Shown in pieces: positions 43,804-55,565 of a DNA stretch of 64,000 nt. The stretch spans positions 154,596,437-154,660,436 of the forward strand of contig CM028379.1 of assembly GCA_013146195.2 (NCBI GenBank), written 5' to 3'. The position numbers were made by a program, and so were the translations under genes. This DNA comes from Codonopsis lanceolata. Its lineage: Eukaryota; Streptophyta; Magnoliopsida; Asterales; Campanulaceae. Every line of letters begins with the position of its first letter. Within the stretch, counting starts at the first letter, position 1. The notes beneath the pieces are model-generated. The model made no database searches, had not been told where the DNA came from, and was given only the letters and a program-made list of their open reading frames with translations.

Positions 43804-46434
43804 GATCACAACTCATCAGTTTTCTTTAATGAGTACTTCGTTACTTTCATCCAACCTAGGATGAGATTTGGGAGCTCGATATCAGGCTATATGGCGCTAA
43901 CACGAGACCACATCCCACTATTGACCAAATAGTGAGGAGAAAAGGACCCAATGCGGCGATTCAAAGCGATTGTTTCCAAGACTATGAATCGTCCCATTGC
44001 CAACACAACGACCAAGACGCTAGCTGGACTCAAATCAAGATGATCAAGAAGATATTTACTTGAATAAACAAATAAAGACCAAGTCCGTCACGAGCGGACT
44101 CATCAAATCAAGTAGGTCATAATGCTCTACAAAACCCAATAAACAATGCACATAATTGTACACGCTTAACATGTTCAACTAACTTGTAAGTTTAGTCCAA
44201 GAACCACATATTGAGGTACTCATAATCCTCAAGTCATCACCCAATCAAGAATAGCATATAAGCTCGATAAATCACAATGTGAGGTCTACTATAGTTCTCT
44301 ACTCAAGATTAAACCAAAGATTGTTATTTTAGTCTAAGAACAACCATAAATCAAGAGTTGGTATTTAGTCTATACATAAAAGCATACCGGACACAAACAT
44401 AATCCTAACCGTCGTATATAATCGACATCCTCAAGACCATTCTCATGAATGACAAGACTACCCTGTAGTCCAAATATCGCAAGTGTTTTCATGTACACAC
44501 GACCAAATTCCCTAGAGAGAATTCATTCAATAATCATTACTAAATGGTACACAAGACCATAAGTTGGTCTCTAATGCTCCGTGCTCTAACGAGCACGCTC
44601 TAAATACATTTCCAAGAGTCGCACCCGACTATTCAAATCTCGAGCTTCTAGTAGCTCTTTAATACGACTTGCTAATTAGGTAAAGCGTCACCTAATTTTC
44701 ACCACCAAAGTCTCTAACACATCGATGTCATAATTGAACACAAATTGAGGTACTCGGGTCCTCACAAACATAATCAAACGAAACCCAAACATCGTAGGAT
44801 TTCAACCCAAGTTCTTTAACACTTTATTGAACTTATAATGACTCTGTTGAGTCTTAATACTAAGTTTCATTCCTTATCCATTTCATTAATGTCAACATTA
44901 ACACCCATTTCAATTTATAACAATTTCCCCAATAATTCGGACTTGATTCTCAAGTCCCTAAAATTCATAAAAACTCAACATAAATCATATCCCATTTCCT
45001 AAAACACACAATATCATTCAAATCATCTTATCCATGATATTAACAAGTTCATACTTCCAAAAATCCCCAAAATGGGCATACATAGCATACCAAGTGTTCA
45101 TTGCCCACAAATAGCACATAGATTGTTTTCCTTAGGGCCAATGAACCAAAATCAAAAGAAAGTAACTTACCTAGCTCGGATGAAAACTCCAAAGAACGAA
45201 AATCGGATCGGTGAAGTTGTTCTACCCGTCGAGGGCTTCAAGAATCCAAAGTTTGAAGGCAATCCGACGGTTGGATCTTCATGGATCGAAGAGAGAAGGG
45301 CTAGGGTTTCTTGAGTCTCCCATGGACTCTCTCTCTCTAACTCACAAATTGGGGAGGATGAAATGAAGGAGGAAATGGCTGAAAATGGTTGGGGGTTTGT
45401 GGTTATAACACCCACAATTAAAGAGGGTAGAATGGACATTACATGGGTACACTTAGTGATAGATTAGGATACATCACAACTTAGTTTAGGCTAATGATGC
45501 TCAATAAAACCAACCCAAAACTTTAGGACTCAATTAGGATTAATTAGGAAGGTTTTAGAATAGGTTTGGGTATGATTAGGATAGCCAATTTTCGTCACAA
45601 AGGAAAACAGCCTGAAACAGGGACTGGCACCATGCGGTCGCATGGTGTCCTAGGCATGCGAGCGCATGCTCCACAGCCTTTCCCGTCCAATCTTCTGCAG
45701 GGGCAAGGTCTTTCCCCCTTGTGGCCGCAAGCTCTCCAGTGCTCAAAAGGTCTAGAATTCAACCTAAAATGACCCCAAACACATAACCAAAGTAATCAAG
45801 GTTCAAACCCCATTCAAATTAGGCCTAGAACTCCCATAGAACACTCACAAACAACCCCCAAAACAACTCGGAGTGAAACCGGGACAAGGTGCAACAACAT
45901 GCAACCGAAACGACGAATGAACTAGCAATCGAACGAGCAATAAGAAGAGACTTAAAGCAAGTCAAGAGGCCAATGAATAGGCTTAAATACTTCTAAGAAG
46001 TTAAACAAAAACTAGGAGAATAAGGGCTCCCGAAGATGAGACGATCATACGACTCAATCTTGAACTACGCGATAAGGACAATTGTTATCCTCGAAGCGTC
46101 AAAACATCACTAGACTTAAGCAACACCTCCAACTTGAAGTCTAATACATCTAAACATGTTAATCGATCATCATGTAAAGGTCTAGGACCAAACGGAGGTC
46201 ATGAACCTAATACGCAAGCAAACTCTCAATCGCGTTGAATTCTGACTATCGTCGAGTTACGACTTGTGACTTTAGCAAGTCATCAACTATAGGGCACCTC
46301 TTAATAGTGTTATGATCTTAATGTGATCTCTCACACACATATAGACTATCTCACCAACCGAACATATGATCAACAAAGGAAAAAAATGCGAGTATGGTAC
46401 GCAAACCAAGCTAACGAATGATCGGGGTGCCACA
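43804..46434 (-). mobile_element. GL-3: truncated giant LTR, diverged relative of GL-1
   Basis: Non-coding. On the minus strand it begins TGTGGCACCCCGATC at 46434, like GL-1's TGTGAGACC start. It shares landmarks with GL-1 such as the block with GAATCGTCCCATTGCC near 43990 (GL-1 4975 region) and the TATTTACTTG segment. The part matching the last ~0.8 kb of GL-1 is absent: the Athila 3' LTR abuts it at 43803. Short open frames near 45072 and 45566 are not supported as genes. Three GCG-centred dyads lie at 45629-45731. Confidence 0.6.
45629..45731 (-). promoter_or_regulatory. GCG-centred dyads in GL-3
   Basis: ACCATGCG-GT-CGCATGGT (45629-45646) and GGCATGCG-AG-CGCATGCT (45653-45670) are 24 bp apart; CTTGTGGCCGCAAG lies at 45718-45731. 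The first has the same 8-2-8 layout and GCG-NN-CGC core as the Athila dyads, with a T-to-A change in one arm matched by A-to-T in the other. A role is inferred from that symmetry only. Confidence 0.55.
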
Positions 46435-47037
46435 AAATAGGACAATAATTGTGGAATGATGAGAGTATTTTTTTTAGTGGCCGGTACAATTCAAAACATG
46501 TTACCCAAATTAGAAAGCATAATCAAATATTCTATTTAAAGAATCTTTTTATCTTTCTTTACAAAATCATTTAATTTTTAAAAATATAATCGGTAACTTT
46601 ATATAGTTATGGAACATTTTAGACTTAGTCATTCCGATAGATGATTGTATTTAGTAAAAAAGGGGAGGTAATATTTGGAATTGGCAGTTATGTTAATTTT
46701 TGTTTTAGATGAGATAATTTGCTTGGTTTGACAATTTTACCCTTTAGAAAAAAAGCATGTGATTTGCAAATGTATTAACTTAATGGTTGAAAGCTGAAAG
46801 GAAGAATCAATTGCGATTAATTTTAAACGTACGAGGATTTTAGTTTTACGATATTTGATATATGGATGAATCTCAAAAGGGAAGAATAGTATACCTTATT
46901 CTTGTACTAATTATTGGCAACGAGGAGAGGCTGATAGCGGGATGATCCAGGTAACTGGGGTATGAACATACTTAAGATAGGGGCTAGCGACTATGAACAA
47001 ACCTAAGGCAGGGATAAGGAGTCCAGATCTTATATAC
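46435..47037. other. Unassigned 0.6-kb segment
   Basis: AT-rich sequence between GL-3 and the Ath-3 LTR. It holds no open frame of note and no match to other parts of the window that I can see. It may be pre-existing genomic DNA into which Ath-3 inserted; TATAC (47033-47037) would be the left target site. Confidence 0.5.
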
Positions 47038-47251
47038 TGATCGATGTATTTTATACGTTGATTTCATATACTTGTATGACTTAAATTTAGTGATTCCGCG
47101 AGGCTTTTGGCTACTGATATGTGTTTTTCAGTGATTTTATGAGTTTCTGGGTTTTAGGTGAAATTATACAAATTATAAGGCTTTTGGTGAAAATTCTAAG
47201 GAGGGGTCAAAGTGTAAATTGAAGATTAAACAGCAAAGGACAAGGCTGGAC

Positions 47252-47454
47252 ACCTTGCGGCCGCAAGGTGTATCTTACCTTGCCTCCGCAAGGTAGGCAG
47301 TGTGATCAGAGTTTGAGCCCCGGAATTATGAAGGCCCTTGCGGACGCAAAGGTGTTATGACCTTGCGGCCGCAAGGTGGTCAGAATGCAGTTTCGTGAGT
47401 TTCCAAGCCAGACTGAAAGACCTAAACCCCCTATAACTCCATGATATAAATAAA
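47252..47454 (+). promoter_or_regulatory. Ath-3 LTR promoter module: dyads plus TATA box
   Basis: Dyads at 47252-47269 (perfect, centre GC), 47277-47294 (ACCTTGCC-TC-CGCAAGGT), 47335-47353 (one extra A in the right arm) and 47360-47377 (perfect, centre GC) form two pairs with 25-bp spacing. TATAAATAAA at 47445-47454 lies 67 bp beyond the last dyad. Confidence 0.75.
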
Positions 47455-47993
47455 GGACGATAGCCAAAGCTTAAAGACAGCCATAAATTAGTTTTTCATA
47501 CCTTTAGAATAGAATTTAGTGCGTATAACATAATTAGTTGCTGTAATTGCAAGGATTGAAGATCGATTCATGTATTCTATCATCTCCATGTGTTAAGGAT
47601 GAACTAAACACCCATTAATCTAGGAGTTGGGAGGTAACTTGTATCGAATCTATGGTTTAATTATATTTTTATTCATTCAATTCTTGTTGATTGTGGTGAT
47701 TATCAATCCCTCTATTATTTCACTTTGAACAAATGAATGTAATCGTGAATAATAAAGGCCTAGAGGTGCGGATAACTGCATGATCAATGTGCATATGTCG
47801 TACACTGGCTCACCATCACAATAAATTGAACCTATCGATGCACGAGAGTGATAAGTTAGGGTCAGGTTCCATATATGACCTAAGTGACAGTTAGATCATA
47901 TGTTCTTGAGCCTAGGATATAGAATGGATGAATTATTTGAAGATGGAGACTGAATGGTAATTCAACAGGCTATATCTATTTTTATTTATTTTT

Positions 47994-49100
47994 TTAGAGA
48001 AACAGGGACGGCACCCTGCATGATTTTATTAAATGAAAAGAAAGTACAAACTTGAGGGGGACAACTAGCCTTGCCCTTATAAGAAGGAGGACAAAGGAGC
48101 CTGACCTCGAAACAGAAATACAGAGAAAAACAACAAAGAGAAGCCTATACAGACTAATGTTTTCTCCGACATCTAACATACGGGGTACCAGATTTATCCA
48201 AATCAATAGATCCACGAATGCGAGGGGCAAGCTGTAAACATCATGAAAGTGGAAAGAAGCAGAAGATTCGCAACCGAAATTAGCAAGGAGGTCCGCAACA
48301 CTATTCGCTTCCCGAAAGCAGTGACTAATTCTGAAGTCCATATCCCGTTGAATAGCCCGAACTTGACAAAGAATAGCCCAACATTTCCAGGGAATACGAT
48401 GGTTCTCTGTAAGACAGCCCACGAGAACCTTGGAGTCCATCTCAATAAACGCACCTCTAAACCCAGCACCTTGAAGCCACATCACCCCTTCAAGCAAGGC
48501 TTTGGCTTCAGCAACCGTGTTGGAGACCTTAGCATAGAAGGAGGAAAAAGCATATATCAGATCTCCGGAAGAATTACGAACAATACCACCTCCCCCACTA
48601 ACACCAGGATTGCCTCGAGAAGCACCATCAGTATTAAGCTTCACAAACAAAGAAGGAGGGAACTGCCATCTAATGATCCGAACATCAATAGGGCTAGAGA
48701 TAGTAGGGCTAGGAACAGTATCCGTCAAGGCAGCCAGATCATAACGAATGGATTTAAGAAGCGATGCAGGAGAGAGGCCTTTCCCGTCAAAGAAAAAAGA
48801 GTTGCGATTCTTCCATAAATGCCAAAGAATGAGAGATGGGAGAACAACATGAGCAAGAGAATTCTTGTGAAAAATCCACCAAGAGAGGCAACATTGATGG
48901 ATAGAGTGAGGATAAATTTTCACTTGGAATTCAGCCCCCAGAACACACCAAATATAAGCAGCCATAGAGCAATGAATAAAAACATGGTTGAAAGTCTCAA
49001 AATATCCAGAAGAGCAACTGTAACACTTAGAAGCCAGAAGAAAACCTTTCTTTAACAAAGCTTCATCTATAGGAAGTCTGCCATTAAAAAGCTTCCACAT
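47994..49100 (-). pseudogene. L-D ORF2 C-terminus: zf-RVT and RNase H
   Basis: A 368-codon open frame. It starts in zf-RVT (WKLFNGRLPIDEALLKKGFLL, CYSCSSGYFETFNHVFIHC) and continues to RNase H (VKLNTDGASRGNPGVSGGGGIVR, VAEAKALLEGV, IEMDSKVLVG, HCFREANSVADLLA) with all three catalytic acids. The true protein end is probably near 48180, with the last ~60 codons of the frame lying in the 3' UTR after a small shift near VYSLP. It is separated from the RT part by frameshifts and a degraded stretch at 49100-49340. Confidence 0.85.
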
Positions 49101-49340
49101 AAAAACACTAATGTGTTTGGGGAGCTTGGAGTGCCAATAATATTTAGCAGATAATAAATGAGGCTGCTGTGTCCGGAGAGATTGCCAAGCGGAGGAAATA
49201 GAAAACCGGCCTGAAGATGATAGAGTCCAGCAAGCTAGATCATCAGAATCATGAATATAGCAACCATGATCAATGATTCTCGAACTTCGAAGGAGGAAGG
49301 CGAAACAATAGAGGCTGAGATTAGATGAATCATCAAAAGT

Positions 49341-50880
49341 TCACGCACCGAAGAAATTTGGGAGAGTAGGAGGCTGAATGAGAAGACCTCCATCAAGCCA
49401 TCGATCGAACCATGGAGAGCAACTGCCACGACCAACAAGCCATTTTAAATTCTGTTCAACATAAGGCCTGATAGATATCATTCTGCACCAAATATGGGAA
49501 CCTCTCGAAGTTGTCTGAGCTGGATGAAGATTCCGGCAGTATTTAGCCATAAGGAATTTGGACCAAAGAGTGTCACAAGATCCGAATCTCCACCACAAAC
49601 TAGCTGAGTAAGCTTTTGAGATATCATTAATTGAACGAAGGCCAAGACCACCTTCCAAAACTGGAGCACAACACCGAGACCAGGCAATCCAGTGAGCTCG
49701 CTGTTTCTGATCCCCATGACCCCAAAAAAAATTTGGCAAGCATCCGATCAACAAGGCTGATGACAGACTTCGGAGGTTCTAAAACAGTGAGTTGATATGT
49801 GGTGATGGATTGCAAAACCGAGGAGATAAGAGAGATCTTACCAGCAACATTTAAAAAGCAACCAAGCCAAGAATCAATTCTGGATCGAAGCTTCAAAATA
49901 AGAGGGTCGAAATATCTTTTAAGTCTACGGCCACAAAACAATGGGCAACCCAAATAGATCAACGGAAACTCCTTACGAGAATAGCCCAAAAAGGAAGCAA
50001 TGGAATTAATCCGATCATTGGAGAGCTTGACAGAAACAGTGAAGCTACTTTTGTTAATGTTAATAGACTGCCCAGAAAGCTGTTCATAATCGGAGAGAAG
50101 TTGTCGATGCTTAGCCAAGGACGAAGACTTCCATTCTGAGAATATGATTATGTCATCCGCAAAGGAGAGATGAGAGATAATAGGGCATCCACTCGAGGAA
50201 GAATCGTGGTGAGGAGTGGAATTGTGTAATTCATTGAGGCTTCGGCTAAGAACCTCGGCTGAGATGATAAAGAGAGCTGGAGAGAGGGGGTCACCTTGTC
50301 TGAGACCTCGAGAAGAATGGAAATAACCCGCGGGGGAACCATTGACCAAAACCGAGAACCAATTATCAGATATTAGCTGCCAAACTAAATCGATAAAAGT
50401 TTCGCAAAATCCGAAACGACGGAGAACCTTAATCAGAAAATGCCAATCAACTCTATCAAAGGCCTTGCTCATATCAAGTTTTAAAATGATATTAGAACCG
50501 GATATCTTCTTGTTGATAGTTGTCATCAACTCTTGAGCTAAGAGAATATTGTCTTGAATCAGTAGGCCCTTAACAAATCCACTTTGATTCGGGAGATAAT
50601 GGTGGAAGAATATGTCTAAGCCAGAGTGGCAAGGATCTTTGAAATAATTTTATTGCTGAAGTTACATAGGCGATCGTAGGAAGTCTCCAAAAGAAGTAGG
50701 ATGATCTGTTTTCGGAATGGTAGCAATAAGAGTGCTCGTCCAGCTTTTAGGAAGAGAGAAGCCTGAAAAGAATTATGTTATGGCAGCATAAAGATCCGGA
50801 CCTATAATCTCAGCGGTGAGTAAAGAATAACTTGGAGAAGCCATCCAGGACTGCAGCTATCACCATTCATAGAAAAAAGC
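49341..50880 (-). pseudogene. L-D ORF2: reverse transcriptase
   Basis: The best frame (49627-50529) carries ISGSNIILKLDMSKAFDRVDWHF, GFCETFIDLVWQL, GLRQGDPLSPALFIISAEVL, catalytic FADDIIIF, GQSININKSSF and FPLIYLGCPLFCGRR. A second frame (49341-49754) holds the following connection region (GHGDQKQRAHWIAWSRCCAPVLEGGLGLRSIND). Upstream, 50530-50880 is degraded RT N-terminus with several stops (SNKIISKI-like, QSGFVKGLLIQDNI-like). At least three frameshifts are needed to read it through. Confidence 0.85.
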
Positions 50881-50886
50881 GCATCT

Positions 50887-52204
50887 CTAATTTCGGTGAG
50901 AAGGATAATTTGCTAAGGAGGCATTCATATCTTCTGTGATAAGAGAAGGAATAGAGCAAATTCTATCATTCTCAGAAGTGATTGCAGCTTGGAGTTGGGA
51001 TTGAAAGTGAAGCACAGCATGATTTTTAATGTCCTCTACATCAGTGATATCTTGGCCATCCGAACCCACAAGAGAATGAACATGAAGCTTTCGCCGGGTT
51101 TGCTGCACCGAGGCAAAGAAAAGCTTGGAGCTCCCTTCTCCATCTTTAAGCCACTTAAGTTTTGTTTTCTGACGCCAATAAAGTTCCTCATTTTTTAGAG
51201 CAAGTTTCAGTTTGGCTTGGGCTAGTTGCATAGAAGTTCTGTCTTCATTTGATCTAGAAGCCTCAAAATGAAACTCGGCCACTGGACCTCATCTTGACTT
51301 TCGAATAGAAGTAAAAATATTCCCAAAGACCTCCTTATTCCAACGTCTCAAAGCTTGACGACAAGCGAAAGCTTTTAGCAAAAATGTGTAAAGGCCGCCA
51401 CTAACAAAGGGTTCTTTGCCAAACATTTGAAACTGTCGTTAAAAAAGACTGATGAGAAACCCAAACATTAAGGAAACGAAAAGAAGAAGGATGCGGAGTA
51501 CTTTCCTTTATAATGTTTGTGAGTAAAGGAGCATGATCAGAACAGGTTCGTCCCAAGTGTCGGACAGTTGAACTGTGGAAGAACTGAGCCCAGGAGCTGT
51601 TACAAAGCATGCGGTCAAGTCGCTCAAAAATAGTTGCAGTGCCATCTCTAGAGTTCCACCATGTATAATCACTACCCGAATAGCCCATATCAGACAGACC
51701 ACATGCGGCAATACAAGAATGAAAGTCCATGGCCCCTATACGATCCCAACCGTTACCTCCTAATTTTTCCTCCGGAGATAAAATAATGTTGAAGTCTCCT
51801 CCAACAAGCCAAGGAGAAGAAGCAGCCATGTTACCCACCTCAATCAGATCATCCCATAAACTTTGTCTAGTAGAAATATCACAGCTAGCGTAGACACATG
51901 TTATAATAGCCGAAGAACTCCACGTAAAATGCTTAGCTTGTAGAGTAAGGTGTTGGTCCGTAGCATGCAATAATGTACAATTGAAGGAGGATTTTACAAG
52001 CACCCAAATTGAGCTACGATCATTATGGAAAAACAGTTTGAACTTTAACCGTTTAGCAATACGGGAAATATGAGAAGCTTCTATTTTTGGTTCAAAAATA
52101 GCAATGAACGAAAGATTATGTAGTTTAATGAGACGTTTGAGTCTACCAATTGAGGAATCGTTGCCAATACCCCGAATATTCCAAAAAAGAAAATTAGCAG
52201 CCAT
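50887..52204 (-). pseudogene. L-D ORF2 N-terminus: AP-type endonuclease and linker
   Basis: ATG at 52204-52202 begins MAANFLFWNIRGIGN, the start typical of plant L1 ORF2 (W-N-x-R-G). Endonuclease motifs follow: FIAIFEPKIEASHI, CVYASCDISTRQSLWDDL, WLVGGDFNIILSPEEKLGG, SGSDYTWWNSRDG, FERLDRMLCNSSW and the catalytic CSDHAPLL. This domain nicks the target DNA. The frame breaks at 51401; the linker (AEFHFEASRSNEDRTSMQLAQAKLKLALK, WLKDGEGSSKLFFASVQQTRRKLHVH) continues at 50887-51282. It overlaps the end of ORF1 by 11 bases. Confidence 0.88.
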
Positions 52205-53577
52205 GAGAAGAGGTGGATTTAGACTGAGTTTTGGACCTTGTTTGGACTGAAGGATACGGGATAGAGGGTTTTTTAGAGCCATTACCTTTAGGGATAGGGA
52301 TAGTGGAGTCTAGATTGAGTTGATCCATAAGGTGAGGATCAATATTATCACCGGGGTCATCAATGACTTCCATAACCTCATCACCAGCTTCATCTCCAGC
52401 ATTATCATCATCCAACATATCTTCAGAACTGAGGGCTGCAAATCTGTTTGGAGATAAAGCAAAACCTGCATGAGAGGTGGCAGGTTTTGTAATATTATTC
52501 TCCTCATCCATGCAAAGATCATCGAGCACATGATTAGGTAGGGTTGGATCAGTGTCTTTCATCACAGTAGGATTCGAAGCTTGGTCAGGAGAATCACTAG
52601 CAGTGGGGTTTTGAGGACCAGTTTCTACTTGGACAGACGGAATCGAAATCACAGGAGGGTCGGGTTGTTTTTCAACACTGGGAAGGGTTTCTTCCAAAAC
52701 TGTGGGTTGGGGCTTTTTAGGTGTCCACCGAGTGGAAGGGGGAGGAGGCGGAGGCGGAGGTGGAGGGGCTTGGGGGACATTCTCATGAACCTTAGAAGGT
52801 GGATTTTTAATCTTACAAGCAAGCTCCGAGTGGCCCTGTCGAAGACAATGCAAACAATAGAATGGAAGTTGTTCAGCCTCGATCGTCTGCCAGAAGCTAG
52901 GGAAAAGTGATCCATAGTCGACCCACACACGCTTCGGAAGAGGCTTGGTTAGATCGATCTCAACGCAAACTCTAGCTACACTGGGCCGGGTGAGATTCAT
53001 TGTAGGCTGATCAAGCATAAGCGGCTTTCCAAACAGCGAGGCAATGGAGAAAAGAGCTGTTTTGTGGAAAAGATGGATAGGTAAACCAGGAAGTGAGAAC
53101 CACACAGGCACAATCGGGCTCTCAACATCAGGCCTAAAATCTGGTGACCATTTAAAAACCCTCATAGGAAATCTACCAAGGTACCACTGGTCTTTTATCC
53201 AAAGTCGCTGATAATCGGCATCGTGGGTGACTTGGATGAGAATGTGTTTAGCATCGAGATGCCCAATGGTAAAGGCTGCCTTGAGTCCGAATGTATGGAA
53301 CTGTTTGCGAATTGATTCTAATGAAGGTCGGCCATGTGAAAATTTCCCAATCAAGGCATTGGAAAAGCGGCAGCAAGTGCCTCAACTACATCGGTGAAAG
53401 CTTTAGGGAGGGTTCACCTTTATAGTATGAGGGGGGGATTAGAAAGGCAATGGGGTTAGGGTTTGATGGTGGAGAAGAGACGGCAGCCGCAAAAGACTTG
53501 GGCATGGGAGGATCAGGCGGGGCTGGTGGAGGTGGTTCCACCATTGAGCCGGCAACGAGAGTGAAAACCCTAGCCAA
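52194..53577 (-). pseudogene. L-D ORF1: RNA-binding protein, DUF4283-like with CCHC knuckle
   Basis: ATG at 53577 begins MARVFTLVAGSM and a Pro-rich start. After one frameshift near 53370 the frame runs from LIGKFSHGRPSLESIRKQF to the stop at 52194. The body (GHLDAKHILIQVTHDADYQRLW, WYLGRFPMRVFKWSPDFRPDVESPIVPVWFSLPGLPIHLF, VARVCVEIDL) is the DUF4283-type domain of plant LINE ORF1. It is followed by a zinc knuckle CLHCLRQGHSELAC (CX2CX4HX4C), an eight- or nine-Pro run, an acidic region and a Ser/Lys-rich tail. It would coat LINE RNA. Confidence 0.85.
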
Positions 53578-53991
53578 AAACGGGAAGAGGCTGTCGCACC
53601 TTTACTGCGTGCGTTAGTGTGTTTTTTTTAAAACGCCCAATTGATGTTAACATGCTATATCTATATTTTTTGAACGAATCCAAGAGATTGAATGATATTT
53701 TATTGAAATAAGCCATAGAGGAGATACAAGTGAAACCCTAATCCTAGATTTCCCTCCACCATATGATCTTCATAAATTGTGATTGCTGCTAATTAGTTAA
53801 CATTAGAATAATAATTAGTTTAGATTAAAATCAATATAAAAACCCTCTTAGTTTAATAATTTGCTACTGATAATCGTGCTATTTGTGATCTTCTTGTCTC
53901 TGTGGTTCGACCCTTGCTTCCCAAAACTATTCTACAATAGTCTTGTCCACTTGCAAGGAAAATAAGTAAAATAAGACATCGATCAAGTTTT

Positions 53992-54009
53992 TGGCGCCGT
54001 TGCCGGGGA
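53992..54009 (+). other. Primer-binding site of Ath-3, tRNA-Asp
   Basis: TGGCGCCGTTGCCGGGGA, identical to the Ath-2 PBS and complementary to the 3' end of plant tRNA-Asp. Confidence 0.85.
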
Positions 54010-54155
54010 CAAGCTGGTTTGCATAGATAGTTAGTTTGTTAGTAGCGTAATTTTTTAATTTCAGTTTTTATAAAAATAAAAATACAAAAGATTTTATTTG
54101 TTTTTAGTTAGTTGTTTTTAATTACTTTAATTATTTTATACACGGTCGTATATCT

Positions 54156-55463
54156 TTGGATCCTAAACTGGTAGAACTAAATCAAGATATAAATAATATT
54201 AGAAAGAATCAAGAAGATCATGATAATCTAGCAGCCCAGCCTGATAATCAAGAACAATTGAATCAAGAGGATCCTCTGGTTGATCCTCCAATGGACAATA
54301 ATAATCTAAATCCTGAAAATCCGGTTCATCCGGTAAATGTGAATCAAAGAGAAGAAGAACCTGTTAGAAGAAATATGGAAGTGGTAGTAAATCAAAGAAC
54401 TTTTAATGATTTCAGTAGACCCACACTGAATGTAGTAACATCATGTCTAGTCTTACCAGAAGCAGTAAGGAATTTCGAATTAAAAGGTCATTATTTTAAT
54501 ATGATACCTTCTTTTCATGGAATGCCAGCCGAAGATCCAGTAAGTTTCCTTAGAGATTATGAGTATATGATGAGTACTTTTCTATTAGGAGGGTTGACTG
54601 AAGACCAAGTAAAAATGAAATACATTTCCAAGTGCATTAAAAGATTTGGCGAAAAGATGGTTTATGAATCTAACACCTAGTAGTGTTTATACTTGGGTTC
54701 AACTATATGATTTGTTTATGAGTAAATATTATAAGCATGCATCTCTTACAGAATACAGAAAACAAATCATGTCTTTCGAAAATGAACCAGGTGAAACATT
54801 CCATGAAACTTGGGATAGATTTGAAATTTTACTTATTATGTGCCCTCATCATAATCTGTCTCAAGACGTGCTAGTACTTCAATTCTATCATGTTCTTTCG
54901 CTGCTTTACAAACTATGGTTGATAGTGCGGCCGGTGGTTCTATTAATAGAATGACACCAGTTGCACTAGAAGAATTATTTGAGATGTTTAGTGTAAATTC
55001 TCAACAGAAAAGTGCAATTAAGAGGTAAAAGTAGAAATTTATTTCAAGTTCAAGAAAAACCAGATACACAAGCTCAATATGAAATTGGCCAATTCAAGAA
55101 GCATGTGCCATGTGTGGATTATATTCTCATGCTACTAATTTTTGTCCATCTAGTGCTATGTATTCTGAACAGGTGAATGCCACGAACATGTATCCTCAAA
55201 GACAAAGGAATGATCCATACTCAAACACATATAATCCTGGTTGGAGGAATCATCCTAATTTTTCATGGGGAGGAAATAAACCGTTACAACCTCAACCACC
55301 ACAACCTCAACAATTCCCAAATCAAGGTCAATTACTTATTGAAGAAGTTTCAAAATCAGATGGAGCAAGCAAAGGTCAATCTGCCCTTATGAAATATTTG
55401 CTAGAAGAAGTAGAAAATTTAAGGAATAAACTTGCAAAAGTTGAGAACGAGAACAGAGAATAA
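54156..55463 (+). pseudogene. Ath-3 gag
   Basis: The frame at 54156-54680 holds the acidic, Asn-rich N-terminus, EVVVNQRTFNDFSRPTLNVVTSCLVLP and NFELKGHYFNMIPSFHGMPAEDPVSFLRDYEYMMSTFLLGGLTEDQVKMKYI. A frameshift near 54640 leads to the gag core (AKRWFMNLTPSSVYTWVQLYDLFMSKYYKHASL, EPGETFHETWDRFEILLIMCPHHNLSQDVLVLQFYH). Another leads to CAMCGLYSHATNFC (CX2CX4HX4C) and the Pro/Gln tail ending at 55463. The upstream start is uncertain; reading from the leader, the first long open stretch begins at 54156. Confidence 0.86.
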
Positions 55464-55565
55464 GGGAAGTTCCCTAGTCAAACCGAGCAAGCAAAATCCA
55501 TCACTACTCTGTGAAGTGATAGAGTAATTGGAGAAGAGGTAAGTGATCCTGTTCAATCTTCTGAT

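Larger units (their letters stand above)
47985..53648 (-). mobile_element. L-D: near-full-length L1-type LINE
   Basis: This ~5.66-kb insert in the Ath-3 LTR is flanked by AACAGGCTATATCTATTTTT (near 47964) and AACATGCTATATCTATATTT (near 53649), a diverged target duplication. It has ORF1 with a CCHC knuckle, then ORF2 with endonuclease, RT, zf-RVT and RNase H, then the shared 3' UTR and hairpin (about 48002-48019). It is the only LINE here that keeps a 5' UTR-like start and ORF1. Frameshifts in ORF1 and ORF2 inactivate it. Confidence 0.92.
47038..53985 (+). repeat. 5' LTR of Ath-3, interrupted by LINE L-D
   Basis: Starts TGATCGATGTATTTTATACG and ends ACATCGATCA, six bases before the PBS. Removing L-D (~5.66 kb) leaves about 1284 bp, equal to the other LTRs. 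Confidence 0.92.

Noticed and set aside
45072..45772. Open frames at 45072-45314 and 45566-45772 in GL-3
   Set aside because: The region is an LTR promoter-like segment; no domain, no homologous frame in GL-1.
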